A stretch of 64,000 bases of DNA from Lachnospiraceae bacterium (GTDB lineage: Bacteria > Bacillota > Clostridia > Lachnospirales > Lachnospiraceae). The stretch covers positions 173,349-237,348 of the forward strand of contig CAJTCV010000006.1 in assembly GCA_910574805.1 (NCBI GenBank), in the 5' to 3' direction. The position numbers and the translations under genes were made by a program. A model generated the notes under the pieces. That model saw only the letters and a list, made by a program, of their open reading frames with translations, made no database searches and was not told the DNA's origin. Of the stretch, positions 1 through 8,785 are shown piece by piece. Position 1 is the first letter of the stretch, and each line of letters opens with the position of its first letter.

Positions 1-2
1 CA

Positions 3-1385
3 ATCGCACTTGGTTTCCCGGTTGTGACCAACGAGACCGAGAACATCTTCCGCGTACCGAAGAGCCTGATCGTTCAGGAAGACGTGGACAAATTCAACGC
101 TACTTCTCTTGAAGCGCGTGATATCAAGATCAAGATCACGAAAATCGATATCCCGGTATCCTTCGCGTCCGCATTCGAGGGCGAGATCATCCGTAAGGGC
201 GATATGCAGGTAGAGTTCGACGGTTCCAGAAAAGACTGCTTCGAGCTGGTGCAGACCAAAGAGCTGACCCAGATCGAAGACCACAAGTTCACCCTGATCG
301 GAAAAGACTTCGACGAGTTCGAAGTTGGAAGCAAGAACGCGATCTCCTATATCGTAGATGTGGCTGGAAAGAACATGCAGTCCGACTTTGAGCCGGTGTT
401 CGAGCGTAAGTTCCACAGCTATGTAAACTGCATCGAGGGTGTAATGCATACTGGACAGCGTGACATGATCCGCGTGCGTATCAGCAAAGCTACCTTTGAG
501 GCAGGTTTCCGTGCAAAAGACCTTGCAGAAGTACTGTATGCGAATATCAAGAACGAGTTCGACGCAGTGGTAGATAAATGTGCAGTGACCATCATTACGG
601 ATGAGGCTGAGTGTTCGAAACTTCGCCATGAGATGGCAATCCCGGCTTATGACCGCCGTGACGAGCGTCTGACGACTCTGACCGATGAGGCGGTTCCGGT
701 ATACTACAGCTGTATCATGTGCCAGGCATTCTCCCCGAGCCACGTATGCGTGGTAACGCCGGAGAGACTCGGACTTTGCGGCGCTGTGTCATGGCTGGAT
801 GCGAAAGCAACCAACGAGCTGGATCCCCAGGGACCGTGCCAGGTGATCACAAAAGAAAGAGTCATCGACGAGAACCTCGGACGTTACGAGGACGTAGATG
901 AGGCAGTTGCGAAATTCTCCCAGGGCGCTCTGGAGCATGTTACTCTGTACTCCATTATGGAAGATCCCATGACCTCCTGCGGATGTTTCGAGTGTATCTG
1001 CGGTATCGAGCCCTGCTCCAACGGTGTGGCAATCACCAACCGTGAATATGCAGGCATGACTCCTCTTGGAATGACCTTCGGCGAGCTGGCTTCCATGACC
1101 GGCGGCGGTGTACAGACACCTGGCTTCATGGGCCACGGCAAACACTTCATCGCTTCTAAGAAGTTCATGAAGGCTGAGGGCGGATTCGAGCGTATTGTAT
1201 GGATGCCGAAGGATCTGAAAGATACTGTGGCAGACAGACTGAACAAGGCAGCAAAAGAAGTCTATGATATCGACAACTTCACGGATATGATCGGTGATGA
1301 AACCATCGCAACCGATCCCGAGACTCTGCTTGAGTTCCTGACTGAAAAGGGACATCCGGCACTGAAACTGGAGCCGCTTATGTAA
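3..1385 (+). CDS. acsB: Acetyl-CoA synthase (CODH/ACS beta subunit), 3' part
   Basis: This enzyme condenses CO, a methyl group from the corrinoid protein and CoA into acetyl-CoA, the last step of the Wood-Ljungdahl pathway. The reading frame is already open at position 3, so the gene is cut by the window edge and only about 460 C-terminal residues are present (the family is about 730). The A-cluster ligands are visible: Cys-x2-Cys-x8-Cys-x9-Cys around 711-783, and the Cys-Gly-Cys pair near 978-986 that binds the distal nickel. The spacing matches the Moorella enzyme. It is followed by a hairpin terminator and then acsD, acsC and acsE. Confidence 0.96.
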   Translation: MALGFPVVTNETENIFRVPKSLIVQEDVDKFNATSLEARDIKIKITKIDIPVSFASAFEGEIIRKGDMQVEFDGSRKDCFELVQTKELTQIEDHKFTLIGKDFDEFEVGSKNAISYIVDVAGKNMQSDFEPVFERKFHSYVNCIEGVMHTGQRDMIRVRISKATFEAGFRAKDLAEVLYANIKNEFDAVVDKCAVTIITDEAECSKLRHEMAIPAYDRRDERLTTLTDEAVPVYYSCIMCQAFSPSHVCVVTPERLGLCGAVSWLDAKATNELDPQGPCQVITKERVIDENLGRYEDVDEAVAKFSQGALEHVTLYSIMEDPMTSCGCFECICGIEPCSNGVAITNREYAGMTPLGMTFGELASMTGGGVQTPGFMGHGKHFIASKKFMKAEGGFERIVWMPKDLKDTVADRLNKAAKEVYDIDNFTDMIGDETIATDPETLLEFLTEKGHPALKLEPLM

Positions 1386-1485
1386 GATTCCGGAGACTGC
1401 GCAGCAGATTTCTGCAGCATGCGTCTGTGTGCCGCAGGGTTCTGAGGAAACCAGGGAATCTGTTGCAGCATCCGGCTGATCCATC

Positions 1486-1516
1486 AGGGCACCCTGGCGT
1501 TCAGGGTTGCCCTTTT
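1486..1516 (+). terminator. Terminator after acsB
   Basis: An inverted repeat AGGGCACCCTG / CAGGGTTGCCCT with a 5-nt loop is followed by a short T-run. It lies about 100 bp after the acsB stop and before the acsD promoter, so acsB and acsD can be transcribed at different levels. Confidence 0.6.
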
Positions 1517-1531
1517 GGAATGCATAAAAGC

Positions 1532-1560
1532 TTTTCTTATGGAGGTTTTTATGGTATAAT
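1532..1560 (+). promoter_or_regulatory. Candidate sigma-A promoter of acsD
   Basis: A perfect TATAAT lies at 1555-1560, about 75 bp before acsD. The -35 is poor (TTTTCT at 1532, spacer 17), so strength or activator dependence is uncertain. Confidence 0.45.
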
Positions 1561-1636
1561 ATTACTGTTCAGGGATATTTTGGAGGCGCAGGATGTTCAC
1601 TGAACGGACTTTACATATTTAAGGAGGATATAACCA

Positions 1637-2578
1637 ATGCCATTCAATGGAAAATCAGGAAAATTCAATGCTTCCATAGGCGCAGTCGAAGTTGGCTGTG
1701 GCGAGAAAGCGATCAAAATCGGCGGCGAGAATGTATTACCGTTCTACACGTTTGATGCTCCGATTGAGAATTCACCGAAAGTCGGCGTTATGATCACAGA
1801 TCTTGGTCTTGAGAACGAGCCGGCAGGCGTGAAGGCATATTACGAAGGATGCACCACCATGGCTGATATCGCGAAGAAAGCAGCAGCGATGCCGGGCGCA
1901 GATTTCGTATGTCTGAAGCTGGAAGGAGCAGATCCCAACGGTCAGGACAAGTCCGTGGAAGACTGCATGGCAGTTCTCAGAGAAGTAGTTGACGCCATCG
2001 ACGTACCTCTGGTAATTGCAGGCTGCAAAAACGTGGCAAAAGATGCAGAGCTTCTGACGAAGGCTTCTGAAGTTGCACAGGGTAAGAACGCCATCATCCT
2101 TGCAGCAAAAGAAGAAGATTACAAAGGTATCGGTGCGGCTGCAGGTCTTGCTTACAATCAGAAGGTCGGCGCAGAGTCTGCAGTGGATATCAACCTTGCA
2201 AAACAGCTTAACGTATTGATCTCCCAGCTGGGCGTAGCTCCGTCCAACATCGTTATGAACGTTGGTACGGCGACTGTCGGCTATGGTTTCGAGTATGTGG
2301 TATCTACCATGGACCGTATCAAAGCAGCAGCTCTGTCCCAGGACGACAAACAGTTACAGATGCCGATTATCACGCCGATCGCTGACGAGGCATGGAATGT
2401 GAAAGAGGCTATGGCTTCTGAAGAGGATATGCCGGAGTGGGGCGCTCAGGAAGCCCGCGGCGTAGGCATGGAAGTATCCACGGCTGCTTCTGTACTGGCA
2501 TCTGGTTCCAACGCAGTCATTCTGAAACATCCGACTTCCGTTGCAACCATTTCTAAAATGATCAAAGAACTGATGTAA
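1637..2578 (+). CDS. acsD: Corrinoid/iron-sulfur protein, small subunit
   Basis: This is the small, TIM-barrel subunit of the corrinoid iron-sulfur protein (CFeSP). With AcsC it carries the methyl group from the AcsE methyltransferase to acetyl-CoA synthase in the cytoplasm. The 313 residues are full length for the family and carry no iron-sulfur cysteine motif, as expected for this subunit. The start follows AAGGAGG at 1621-1627. The stop is 22 bp before acsC, so the two subunits are co-transcribed, which fits their 1:1 complex. Confidence 0.93.
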   Translation: MPFNGKSGKFNASIGAVEVGCGEKAIKIGGENVLPFYTFDAPIENSPKVGVMITDLGLENEPAGVKAYYEGCTTMADIAKKAAAMPGADFVCLKLEGADPNGQDKSVEDCMAVLREVVDAIDVPLVIAGCKNVAKDAELLTKASEVAQGKNAIILAAKEEDYKGIGAAAGLAYNQKVGAESAVDINLAKQLNVLISQLGVAPSNIVMNVGTATVGYGFEYVVSTMDRIKAAALSQDDKQLQMPIITPIADEAWNVKEAMASEEDMPEWGAQEARGVGMEVSTAASVLASGSNAVILKHPTSVATISKMIKELM

Positions 2579-2600
2579 TCGCGGGAAGGAGGAAAATACA

Positions 2601-3947
2601 ATGGCATTAAAAGGTTTAGATATCTTTAAATTAACACCAAAAACAAACTGCAAAGAGTGCGGAAGCCCCACCTGTATGGCTTTCTCCATGAAAGTTGCAC
2701 AGGGGGCAGTGGAGATTTCCAAGTGTCCGCATATGTCCGAGGAGGCTCTGGCTACCTTATCTGAGGCGACGGCTCCGCCCATGAAGACGATCAAAGTGGG
2801 TACCGGCGATGCAGAGTATACGCTGGGCGGCGAGACTGTGCTGGCAAGGCATGAGAAAACGTTCGTCAGCAAACCCCGTTTTGCAGTGCGCGTAACTCCG
2901 GATATGGATGCAGATGCAGTTCTTGCTGAGGCAAACAAGGTTGATTATGACCGTATCGGCGAGAGAATGCATGCAGAGATGGTATTCGTAGACTGCAACG
3001 GTGATGCAGACGCATTTGTGGAAACAGTGAAGAAAGTAACCGGAAAAGGCAAGGTTCTTGTGCTGTCCTGCAAGAATGCAGATGCGATTAAGAAAGCTCT
3101 GGACGTATGCAAGGATGAGAAGCCGATCATCAACAGCGCAGATGCTTCCAATTACGCAGAAATGGTTGAGATCGCAAAAGCAGCGGGTGTTGTTCTGGGT
3201 GTGTCCGGCAAAGACATCAACGAACTGTATGACACTACGGCTGCCATCGAGAAGCTTGGCTTCAAAGATCTGGTGCTGGATACCACCGGCGCCACGGTTA
3301 AAGAGACCTTCGCAACGACCGTACAGGTAAGACGCGCATGTCTGGCAAAGGATCCCGACAGAACCTTCGGATATCCGTCCATCGTAAACCTGTCCAAAGT
3401 AGCTCCGGATGATGAGGCGATGCAGATCGCGCTGGCTTCCGTATTCATCCTGAAATATGGCTCCATCATCGTTATGGATACCATGAACTATGCAAGAGGT
3501 CTTGCACTCTTCGGTCTGAGGCAGAACGTCTATACCGACCCGCAGAAGCCGATGAAGGTAGAGCCGGGTATCTATCCGATCAACGGCGGAGACGAGAATT
3601 CCGTAGTCCTGACCACCGTTGACTTTGCACTTACCTATTTCGTCGTATCCGGTGAGCTGGAGCGTTCCGGCGTACCGTGTAATCTGGCGATCAGCGATGC
3701 AGGCGGACTTTCCGTTCTGACTTCCTGGGCTGCAGGCAAGCTGTCCTCTACTTCCGTATCCAAGTTCATTAAGGAAGAAGTAGAGCCGAAGATCAAGTGC
3801 AGAAAGCTGATCATTCCCGGAAAGGTTGCTGTCCTGAAGGGCGACATCGAAGCCAAGCTGGAAGGATGGCAGGTGATCGTTGCTCCCAACGAGGCAGTTC
3901 AGCTTGTGAAGTTCCTGAAAGATCTTCAGGCAGGCGGCGAGATTTAA
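2601..3947 (+). CDS. acsC: Corrinoid/iron-sulfur protein, large subunit
   Basis: This is the large subunit of CFeSP, which binds the [4Fe-4S] cluster and, in its C-terminal domain, the cobamide. The N-terminus shows Cys-x2-Cys-x4-Cys-x16-Cys between about residues 17 and 42, the typical cluster motif. A TIM-barrel domain and a corrinoid-binding C-terminal domain follow. Its 448 residues match the family. It sits directly after acsD with the ribosome site GGAAGGAGG and before acsE. The low-potential cobalt must occasionally be re-reduced, which is the likely job of AcsV encoded 2 kb downstream. Confidence 0.94.
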   Translation: MALKGLDIFKLTPKTNCKECGSPTCMAFSMKVAQGAVEISKCPHMSEEALATLSEATAPPMKTIKVGTGDAEYTLGGETVLARHEKTFVSKPRFAVRVTPDMDADAVLAEANKVDYDRIGERMHAEMVFVDCNGDADAFVETVKKVTGKGKVLVLSCKNADAIKKALDVCKDEKPIINSADASNYAEMVEIAKAAGVVLGVSGKDINELYDTTAAIEKLGFKDLVLDTTGATVKETFATTVQVRRACLAKDPDRTFGYPSIVNLSKVAPDDEAMQIALASVFILKYGSIIVMDTMNYARGLALFGLRQNVYTDPQKPMKVEPGIYPINGGDENSVVLTTVDFALTYFVVSGELERSGVPCNLAISDAGGLSVLTSWAAGKLSSTSVSKFIKEEVEPKIKCRKLIIPGKVAVLKGDIEAKLEGWQVIVAPNEAVQLVKFLKDLQAGGEI

Positions 3948-3958
3948 AGAAACCTGAT

Positions 3959-3987
3959 GATCGGACTGCAGTCACATGCGGTCCGGT
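3959..3987 (+). other. Intercistronic hairpin acsC-acsE
   Basis: GATCGGACTGC pairs with GCGGTCCGGTC around a short loop. There is no T-run, so it is more likely an RNA-stability or processing element between acsC and acsE than a terminator. Confidence 0.4.
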
Positions 3988-4017
3988 CATACGAAAAGCA
4001 TAAAGGAGAATAGTAGT

Positions 4018-4803
4018 ATGGGAAAATTCATTGTTATTGGGGAGAGATTATCTGCAACTGCTCCGTCTGTGAATAAGGCTTTCACAGAGAGAGATCCGCA
4101 GCCGATCCTTCAGCGTGCAAAACAGCAGCTGGATGCAGGCGCATCTTATCTGGATGTCAACATCGGACCGGCTGAAAATGATGGACCGGAACTGATGAAA
4201 TGGGCAGTTCAGCTTCTTCAGAGCGAGTTCGACAATGTTCCGCTGGCTCTGGATACGGCAAACAAAGCTGCCATTGAAGCAGGTATCTCGGTTTACAACC
4301 GTTCCAAGGGAAAACCGATCGTAAACTCTGCAGACGCAGCAGGCAGAATCGAGTACATTGACCTTGCAGCAGCAAACGACGCGATCGTTATTGCACTTTG
4401 CAACGGCGAAGGCATTGCGGCGAACAATGACGAGCGTATGATGTACTGCCAGACCATGCTTGAGAGAGGTCTGGAGCATGGTATGGAAGAGACGGATCTC
4501 TGGTTCGATCCGTTGTTCCTGGTTATCAAGGGTATGCAGGATAAGCAGATGCAGATTCTGGAGTGCATCAAGATGCTTTCCGATATGGGTCTGAACTCCA
4601 CCGGCGGACTTTCCAACAACTCCAACGGTATGCCGAAGCATATCCGTCCGATTATGGATTCCGCTATGGTTGCTATGTGTATGACCTGCGGTCTGACTTC
4701 CGCAATCGTCAACCCCAACGATCTGCGTCTCATGGAGACCATCAAGTCCTGCGATATCATCAAGGACAATACCCTGTATGCAGATTCTTATCTGGAGATC
4801 TGA
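4018..4803 (+). CDS. acsE: Methyl-THF:corrinoid/iron-sulfur protein methyltransferase
   Basis: AcsE moves the methyl group from 5-methyltetrahydrofolate to the cobalt of CFeSP, linking the methyl branch to acetyl-CoA synthesis. The protein is 261 residues, full length for this pterin-binding TIM-barrel family. It starts with the typical GKFIVIGERL, and the LDVNIGP and LALDTAN pterin-pocket motifs are present. The ATG at 4018 is preferred over an in-frame upstream ATG at 3976 because it follows AAAGGAG at 4003-4009 and matches the family start. It ends the core acs block. A hairpin follows. Confidence 0.94.
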   Translation: MGKFIVIGERLSATAPSVNKAFTERDPQPILQRAKQQLDAGASYLDVNIGPAENDGPELMKWAVQLLQSEFDNVPLALDTANKAAIEAGISVYNRSKGKPIVNSADAAGRIEYIDLAAANDAIVIALCNGEGIAANNDERMMYCQTMLERGLEHGMEETDLWFDPLFLVIKGMQDKQMQILECIKMLSDMGLNSTGGLSNNSNGMPKHIRPIMDSAMVAMCMTCGLTSAIVNPNDLRLMETIKSCDIIKDNTLYADSYLEI

Positions 4804-4828
4804 TACATAACATACAGAAATGCAAAAC

Positions 4829-4863
4829 AATACTGCCGGCATTCCCATTATGCTGGCAGTATT
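4829..4863 (+). terminator. Hairpin after acsE
   Basis: AATACTGCCGGCAT pairs with ATGCTGGCAGTATT around a 7-nt loop, directly after acsE. The T-run is weak, so termination may be partial. Confidence 0.55.
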
Positions 4864-4913
4864 TGTAATGCGTGATCATAATGCGGAAATATATGTAAGG
4901 AGAGTGTATTGGA

Positions 4914-5402
4914 ATGAAGAAAAGCTGGTCTTTTACGGATACGTATGGAAAAGAGCACAGCATTGTATATAAAGCTGGATTTGGATTAAAGCTGATCGTG
5001 GATGGAACTACATATAAATTAAAATCACAGAACTGGTTTGTCAACGTGATCGATTATTCCATTGAGATTGCCGGAAGCGATATCCGTCTGGTAGCTATTG
5101 GCGCCAAAGTGGATGTGGCAATCAACGGAGTATATATCGGAAGCGGACAGCCGTATGTTCCTGTTCAGGCAAATACGCCTGCGTGGGTATGGGTGCTGGT
5201 GGGTATCAGTGCAATCGTCGGTTTTTTATGCAACAGTGCACTGGGAATCGTGGTAGGTATCGGGTTTGGTACCCTGTATATCAACGCTGCGATCTCTGGA
5301 AAAAAAGGAAAAGTGATTGGGATATTTATCATATGGGCGGTGCTTCAGACAGTGATGGCAGTTCTGGCTGCCATGGCGCAGGCGGCACTGTATAATATGT
5401 AA
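4914..5402 (+). CDS. Small membrane protein of unknown function
   Basis: I do not recognise a named family. The 162-residue protein has a soluble N-terminal half of about 85 residues rich in short beta-like stretches, then two or three hydrophobic segments (about residues 90-105, 108-125 and 135-158). The start follows AAGGAG with good spacing. It lies between acsE and acsV and is followed 21 bp later by another small membrane protein, so the two are probably co-transcribed. Nothing in it suggests a direct role in acetogenesis; it may be a recent insertion into the cluster. Confidence 0.75.
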   Translation: MKKSWSFTDTYGKEHSIVYKAGFGLKLIVDGTTYKLKSQNWFVNVIDYSIEIAGSDIRLVAIGAKVDVAINGVYIGSGQPYVPVQANTPAWVWVLVGISAIVGFLCNSALGIVVGIGFGTLYINAAISGKKGKVIGIFIIWAVLQTVMAVLAAMAQAALYNM

Positions 5403-5423
5403 CAGACTTGAAGGAGATACTTT

Positions 5424-5795
5424 ATGGATTATAATAATAATATGCCTGACTGGAGGAACGATCCTTCCATGCAGCCGGGAGGACAGCCGCCGTATCCCCA
5501 GCAGTATCCGCCGGGAAATTCCCAGGTGGTGCTGCGGGAAGTCGGTCAGCAGAAGGAAAACCGGATGGCGATTGCGGCGCTGGTGCTGGGTATCGTCACG
5601 CTGATCTTTTTCTGGGCGCCGCCCATATCCCTGATCACCGGAATCATCGGAATGGTCATGGCAATCATCAGTCTGGTGAAGGAAGATTCCAAAGCGATGC
5701 CGATTATCGGGATGATTCTGTCCATCATTGGTCTGGCACTGGCATCTCTGATGATCCTGGGCTATATCGTCGAATACCTTACCTATATGTATTGA
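5424..5795 (+). CDS. DUF4190-like small membrane protein
   Basis: A 123-residue protein with a Pro/Gln/Gly-rich cytoplasmic N-terminus of about 45 residues, followed by two long hydrophobic helices separated by a short charged turn (KEDSK). This layout, with the NRMAIAALVLGIV entry to the first helix, resembles the DUF4190 membrane family, whose function is unknown. The ribosome site AAGGAG lies at 5411-5416. It pairs with the preceding membrane gene. The family call is from pattern recognition only. Confidence 0.72.
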   Translation: MDYNNNMPDWRNDPSMQPGGQPPYPQQYPPGNSQVVLREVGQQKENRMAIAALVLGIVTLIFFWAPPISLITGIIGMVMAIISLVKEDSKAMPIIGMILSIIGLALASLMILGYIVEYLTYMY

Positions 5796-5920
5796 TGAGG
5801 ATCAGGCGGGATGTCACGAAAGGGACCATCTGATAAAATGCTGCCAGGTCTGCCGGTGTTTTCTTAGAAGCATCCGCAGTTAACCGAATGTATGAGAAGA
5901 AAATATGGAGATCAACAATT

Positions 5921-7852
5921 ATGCCAAATGTAACATTCAGATTTGAAGACGGAACCGCGACTGTCGTTGCGGTGACAGCCGGAGAGAACCTGTTGGAGGT
6001 GGCGCGCAAGGCGAATGTAGCGATCGATGCACCTTGTTCAGGCAACGGTTCCTGCGGAAAGTGCAGAGTGAAATATTTAAGTGGAGAATTAGACAGCGAA
6101 AAGACACGGCATATCTCGGATCAGGATTTCGCAGAAGGATGGAGGCTTTCCTGTGTCAGTACCATCACAGGTGATGTGGAAGTGATGGTACCGGATATTG
6201 CGTCTGCGTACAAGAGCCGGATGAAGGTAGCAGACTTAAGTTCCAAAGAAGAGATCGCCATTTTTGATAGAGCAAAAAAAGATGTGGAAGAATCCGGCAT
6301 TGTGTTTGAAAATGATTTTTCTGTAGTGGAGCTTCAGATGGAAGCACCGACCCTGGACGATACCATGCCGGATAATGAGCGTCTGGTCTGGGCACTCCAG
6401 GCGGCAGCCGGTGTGGAGAAGGTCAGACTGACCTATCAGGTATTGAAGAAGCTGCCGGATGTGCTTCGGGATAATGGATTCCGGGTAAATGCAGTGTGCA
6501 GGAAGAGCGGGCACGGCGTGCTGGTGTATGACATACTTCCGCCGGAGGACAGACGGATCTGTGGGGCAGCCATTGACATTGGTACAACCACTGTCTCCGC
6601 GGTGATCCTGGATATGGAGAGCGGAGAGCTGCTGGCCAAGGCATCCGCCGGAAACGGTCAGATCCGTTATGGGGCGGATGTCATCAACCGGATTATCGAA
6701 TCCACCAAAGAGGGCGGCAGAGAAAAGTTGCAGAAGGCAATCATTGAGGAGACGATCAATCCCATGCTCCGGAACATGTGCCGTGCGTCGAAGCTGGACG
6801 GAAGCCGGATTTATCATATGTGTGTGGCATCCAATACGACAATGAATCATCTGTTTGCAGGAGTCAATGCAGATCCGCTCCGTATGGAACCGTATATCCC
6901 GGCATTTTTCGAGACCGGTGATCTGAATGCGTATGATCTGGGGATTCAGGTACATCCGGATGCCCGTATCGTGATCGCGCCCAACATCGGAAGCTACGTG
7001 GGCGGCGATATCACAGCCGGAACTCTGGTCAGTATGATCTGGAACAAACCGGAGTTCAATCTGTTCATCGACCTGGGTACCAACGGGGAGATTGTCTTCG
7101 GCAATTCGGATTTTATGATGAGCTGCGCCTGCTCTGCGGGACCGGCTTTCGAGGGCGGCGATATCAGCTGCGGCATGCGTGCCACGGATGGAGCCATTGA
7201 AGCATGTACCATCGATGCAAAGACCATGGAACCCACCTTCACCATCGTGGGAGAGGAAGGCCAGAAGCCGGTGGGTCTGTGCGGATCGGGTATCATTGAT
7301 GTGATCGCTGAGCTGTTCCGCTGCAGAATTATCAGCCCCAAGGGAAAATTCGTCAGAGAGGGCGAGAGAGTGCGTCATGACGAATATGGAATCGGAAGCT
7401 ATGTGCTGGCGTTCAAAGAGGATGCTGCAGGCCATAAGGACGTGGTCATCAACGAAGTAGATATTGATAACTTCATCCGTGCAAAGGGAGCGATCTTCTC
7501 AGCGATCTGTACAATGATCCGTTCTCTGGATTTTGATGTATCCATGATTGAAAATGTCTATGTGGCAGGCGGGATCGGGAGCGGCATCAATATGAAAAAT
7601 GCCGTTACCATTGGTATGTTCCCGGATATTGAGATTGAGAAATTCCACTATATCGGCAATTCCTCCCTGACCGGAGCCTATAATATGGTGCTGTCCAGAC
7701 AGGCAGAAGAGAAGGTATATGAGCTTTCGCACAATATGACCTATATGGAGCTGAGTACGGATCCGGGTTATATGGATGAATTTGTTGCGGCGTGTTTCCT
7801 GCCCCATACAGATACTTCGCTGTTTCCCAGCGTAGTTCAGGAAGAGATCTGA
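5921..7852 (+). CDS. acsV: Corrinoid activation protein (RACo-type, [2Fe-2S] plus ASKHA domain)
   Basis: This protein uses ATP to re-reduce inactive Co(II) CFeSP to the active Co(I) form. Residues 1-85 form a plant-type ferredoxin domain with Cys39, Cys45, Cys48 and Cys78 (C-x5-C-x2-C-x29-C). A linker and then a large C-terminal ASKHA-type ATPase region (DUF4445) follow, with IDIGTTTVSA and DLGTNGEI phosphate motifs. The length is 643 residues, normal for RACo. An upstream in-frame ATG at 5888 exists, but the one at 5921 has GGAG at the right distance and gives the family start. Its position beside acsC and acsE supports the call. Confidence 0.9.
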   Translation: MPNVTFRFEDGTATVVAVTAGENLLEVARKANVAIDAPCSGNGSCGKCRVKYLSGELDSEKTRHISDQDFAEGWRLSCVSTITGDVEVMVPDIASAYKSRMKVADLSSKEEIAIFDRAKKDVEESGIVFENDFSVVELQMEAPTLDDTMPDNERLVWALQAAAGVEKVRLTYQVLKKLPDVLRDNGFRVNAVCRKSGHGVLVYDILPPEDRRICGAAIDIGTTTVSAVILDMESGELLAKASAGNGQIRYGADVINRIIESTKEGGREKLQKAIIEETINPMLRNMCRASKLDGSRIYHMCVASNTTMNHLFAGVNADPLRMEPYIPAFFETGDLNAYDLGIQVHPDARIVIAPNIGSYVGGDITAGTLVSMIWNKPEFNLFIDLGTNGEIVFGNSDFMMSCACSAGPAFEGGDISCGMRATDGAIEACTIDAKTMEPTFTIVGEEGQKPVGLCGSGIIDVIAELFRCRIISPKGKFVREGERVRHDEYGIGSYVLAFKEDAAGHKDVVINEVDIDNFIRAKGAIFSAICTMIRSLDFDVSMIENVYVAGGIGSGINMKNAVTIGMFPDIEIEKFHYIGNSSLTGAYNMVLSRQAEEKVYELSHNMTYMELSTDPGYMDEFVAACFLPHTDTSLFPSVVQEEI

Positions 7853-7897
7853 CGCGGCATAAGGAAGCCGGAAATATGCGGCAAGGAGGAGATTCCG

Positions 7898-8539
7898 TTG
7901 GAAATAGAAAATCATAAAGAAGAAGTGCCGTTCGAGCATTACCTGGAGAAATACAGATCACTGGATCCGGTGGAAGCGGCACAAAGATTGAACATATTGT
8001 ATGATGCAGAGGACCAGGAGTTCCGGCTCCGCTTTATGGGTCATGAATATGCGGTGGCCTGCCCGGTATTTGCAGTCCGTCCGCTGGATCTTCCAGAGGG
8101 AGAACCGGACCTGTTCCGGTCCAGTATTCCCGCGCAGATGTTCCTTCTCCGTTATCTTCTGGAGGGACAGTACGTGCAGGGCAGTGGAAAGTTCATGACC
8201 TTCCGTGAAGTGCCCACCTACGGCGAACTGTACATTCAGCCCTTTACCGGGCGGTGTCTGAAACGCCTGACCTATGGATTCGGTTATAAACTGAACGCAT
8301 TTGCAGAGGCCATGGAACGCATTCCCGGGGTGAAGAAGCTCTCCATGGGCGATGTTTCCTATGAATTTGAACTGGTCAACGGGTATCATATGCAGTTTAT
8401 CTTCTGGGAAGGTGATGATGAGTTTCCGCCTTCCGCTCAGATCCTGTACAGTGACAACTTTCAGTTTGGATTTCATGCGGAGGACATGGTGGTGGCGGGA
8501 GACCTGTCTATCACGACAGTGAAGAGCCTGTGCGCCTGA
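7898..8539 (+). CDS. DUF3786 family protein
   Basis: A 213-residue soluble protein resembling DUF3786, a family often found near corrinoid and Wood-Ljungdahl genes but without a proven function. The start is a TTG at 7898, chosen because AAGGAGGA at 7883-7890 sits 7 nt before it. It follows acsV by 45 bp and is likely in the same transcript. There are no metal-binding cysteine clusters or membrane segments. The C-terminal half is acidic and aromatic. A role in assembly or reactivation of the corrinoid system is a guess from context. Confidence 0.75.
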   Translation: MEIENHKEEVPFEHYLEKYRSLDPVEAAQRLNILYDAEDQEFRLRFMGHEYAVACPVFAVRPLDLPEGEPDLFRSSIPAQMFLLRYLLEGQYVQGSGKFMTFREVPTYGELYIQPFTGRCLKRLTYGFGYKLNAFAEAMERIPGVKKLSMGDVSYEFELVNGYHMQFIFWEGDDEFPPSAQILYSDNFQFGFHAEDMVVAGDLSITTVKSLCA

Positions 8540-8668
8540 AAACACCGGCGGATGCGGTACTGTGCAGCCTTTGGATGATTTTGCCAACGGGTGGCGGCTG
8601 TATTTCTACGATATACACAAAAATGCACATAGTACAATATGTAGGATGTCAATAAATTAGCAATACTG

Positions 8669-8674
8669 TATAAT
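8669..8674 (+). promoter_or_regulatory. -10 element of the fhs promoter
   Basis: A perfect TATAAT lies 112 bp before the fhs start; no good -35 is seen at 16-18 bp upstream. The implied transcript would begin near 8681 and carry the Rex-like operator and three hairpins in its leader. Confidence 0.5.
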
Positions 8675-8703
8675 GTCGTTATGTTCAAAGGACCGACAAT
8701 CCT

Positions 8704-8721
8704 TTGTTAAAAATTAAACAA
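8704..8721. promoter_or_regulatory. Candidate Rex operator before fhs
   Basis: TTGTTAAAAATTAAACAA matches the clostridial Rex consensus TTGTTAA-N4-TTAACAA at all but one defined base. It lies about 25-40 bp after the predicted transcription start of fhs, where a bound repressor would block transcription. A rex gene is present at 24573. Confidence 0.6.
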
Positions 8722-8780
8722 TCGCGCAGAACGCGTGCCCTGAAGGGAAGAAGGTACCCCAAAGGGGAAGAAAGGAGTAA
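8722..8780 (+). other. Hairpin-rich leader of fhs
   Basis: Three small stem-loops follow each other: CGCG-CAGAA-CGCG, CCC-TGAA-GGG and CCCC-AAA-GGGG. The last ends 3-4 bases before the AAAGGAG ribosome site of fhs. It does not match the THF or ZTP riboswitch patterns I know. Confidence 0.35.
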
Positions 8781-8785
8781 TTCTT

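Noticed and set aside
6236..7435. 399-residue minus-strand ORF inside acsV
   Set aside because: It is a shadow of acsV with no ribosome site and His/Arg-rich composition typical of antisense frames.
8681..8785. THF or ZTP (pfl) riboswitch before fhs
   Set aside because: The conserved CCGACC...UGGGC core of ZTP and the THF pseudoknot segments are not present; only small local hairpins are seen.
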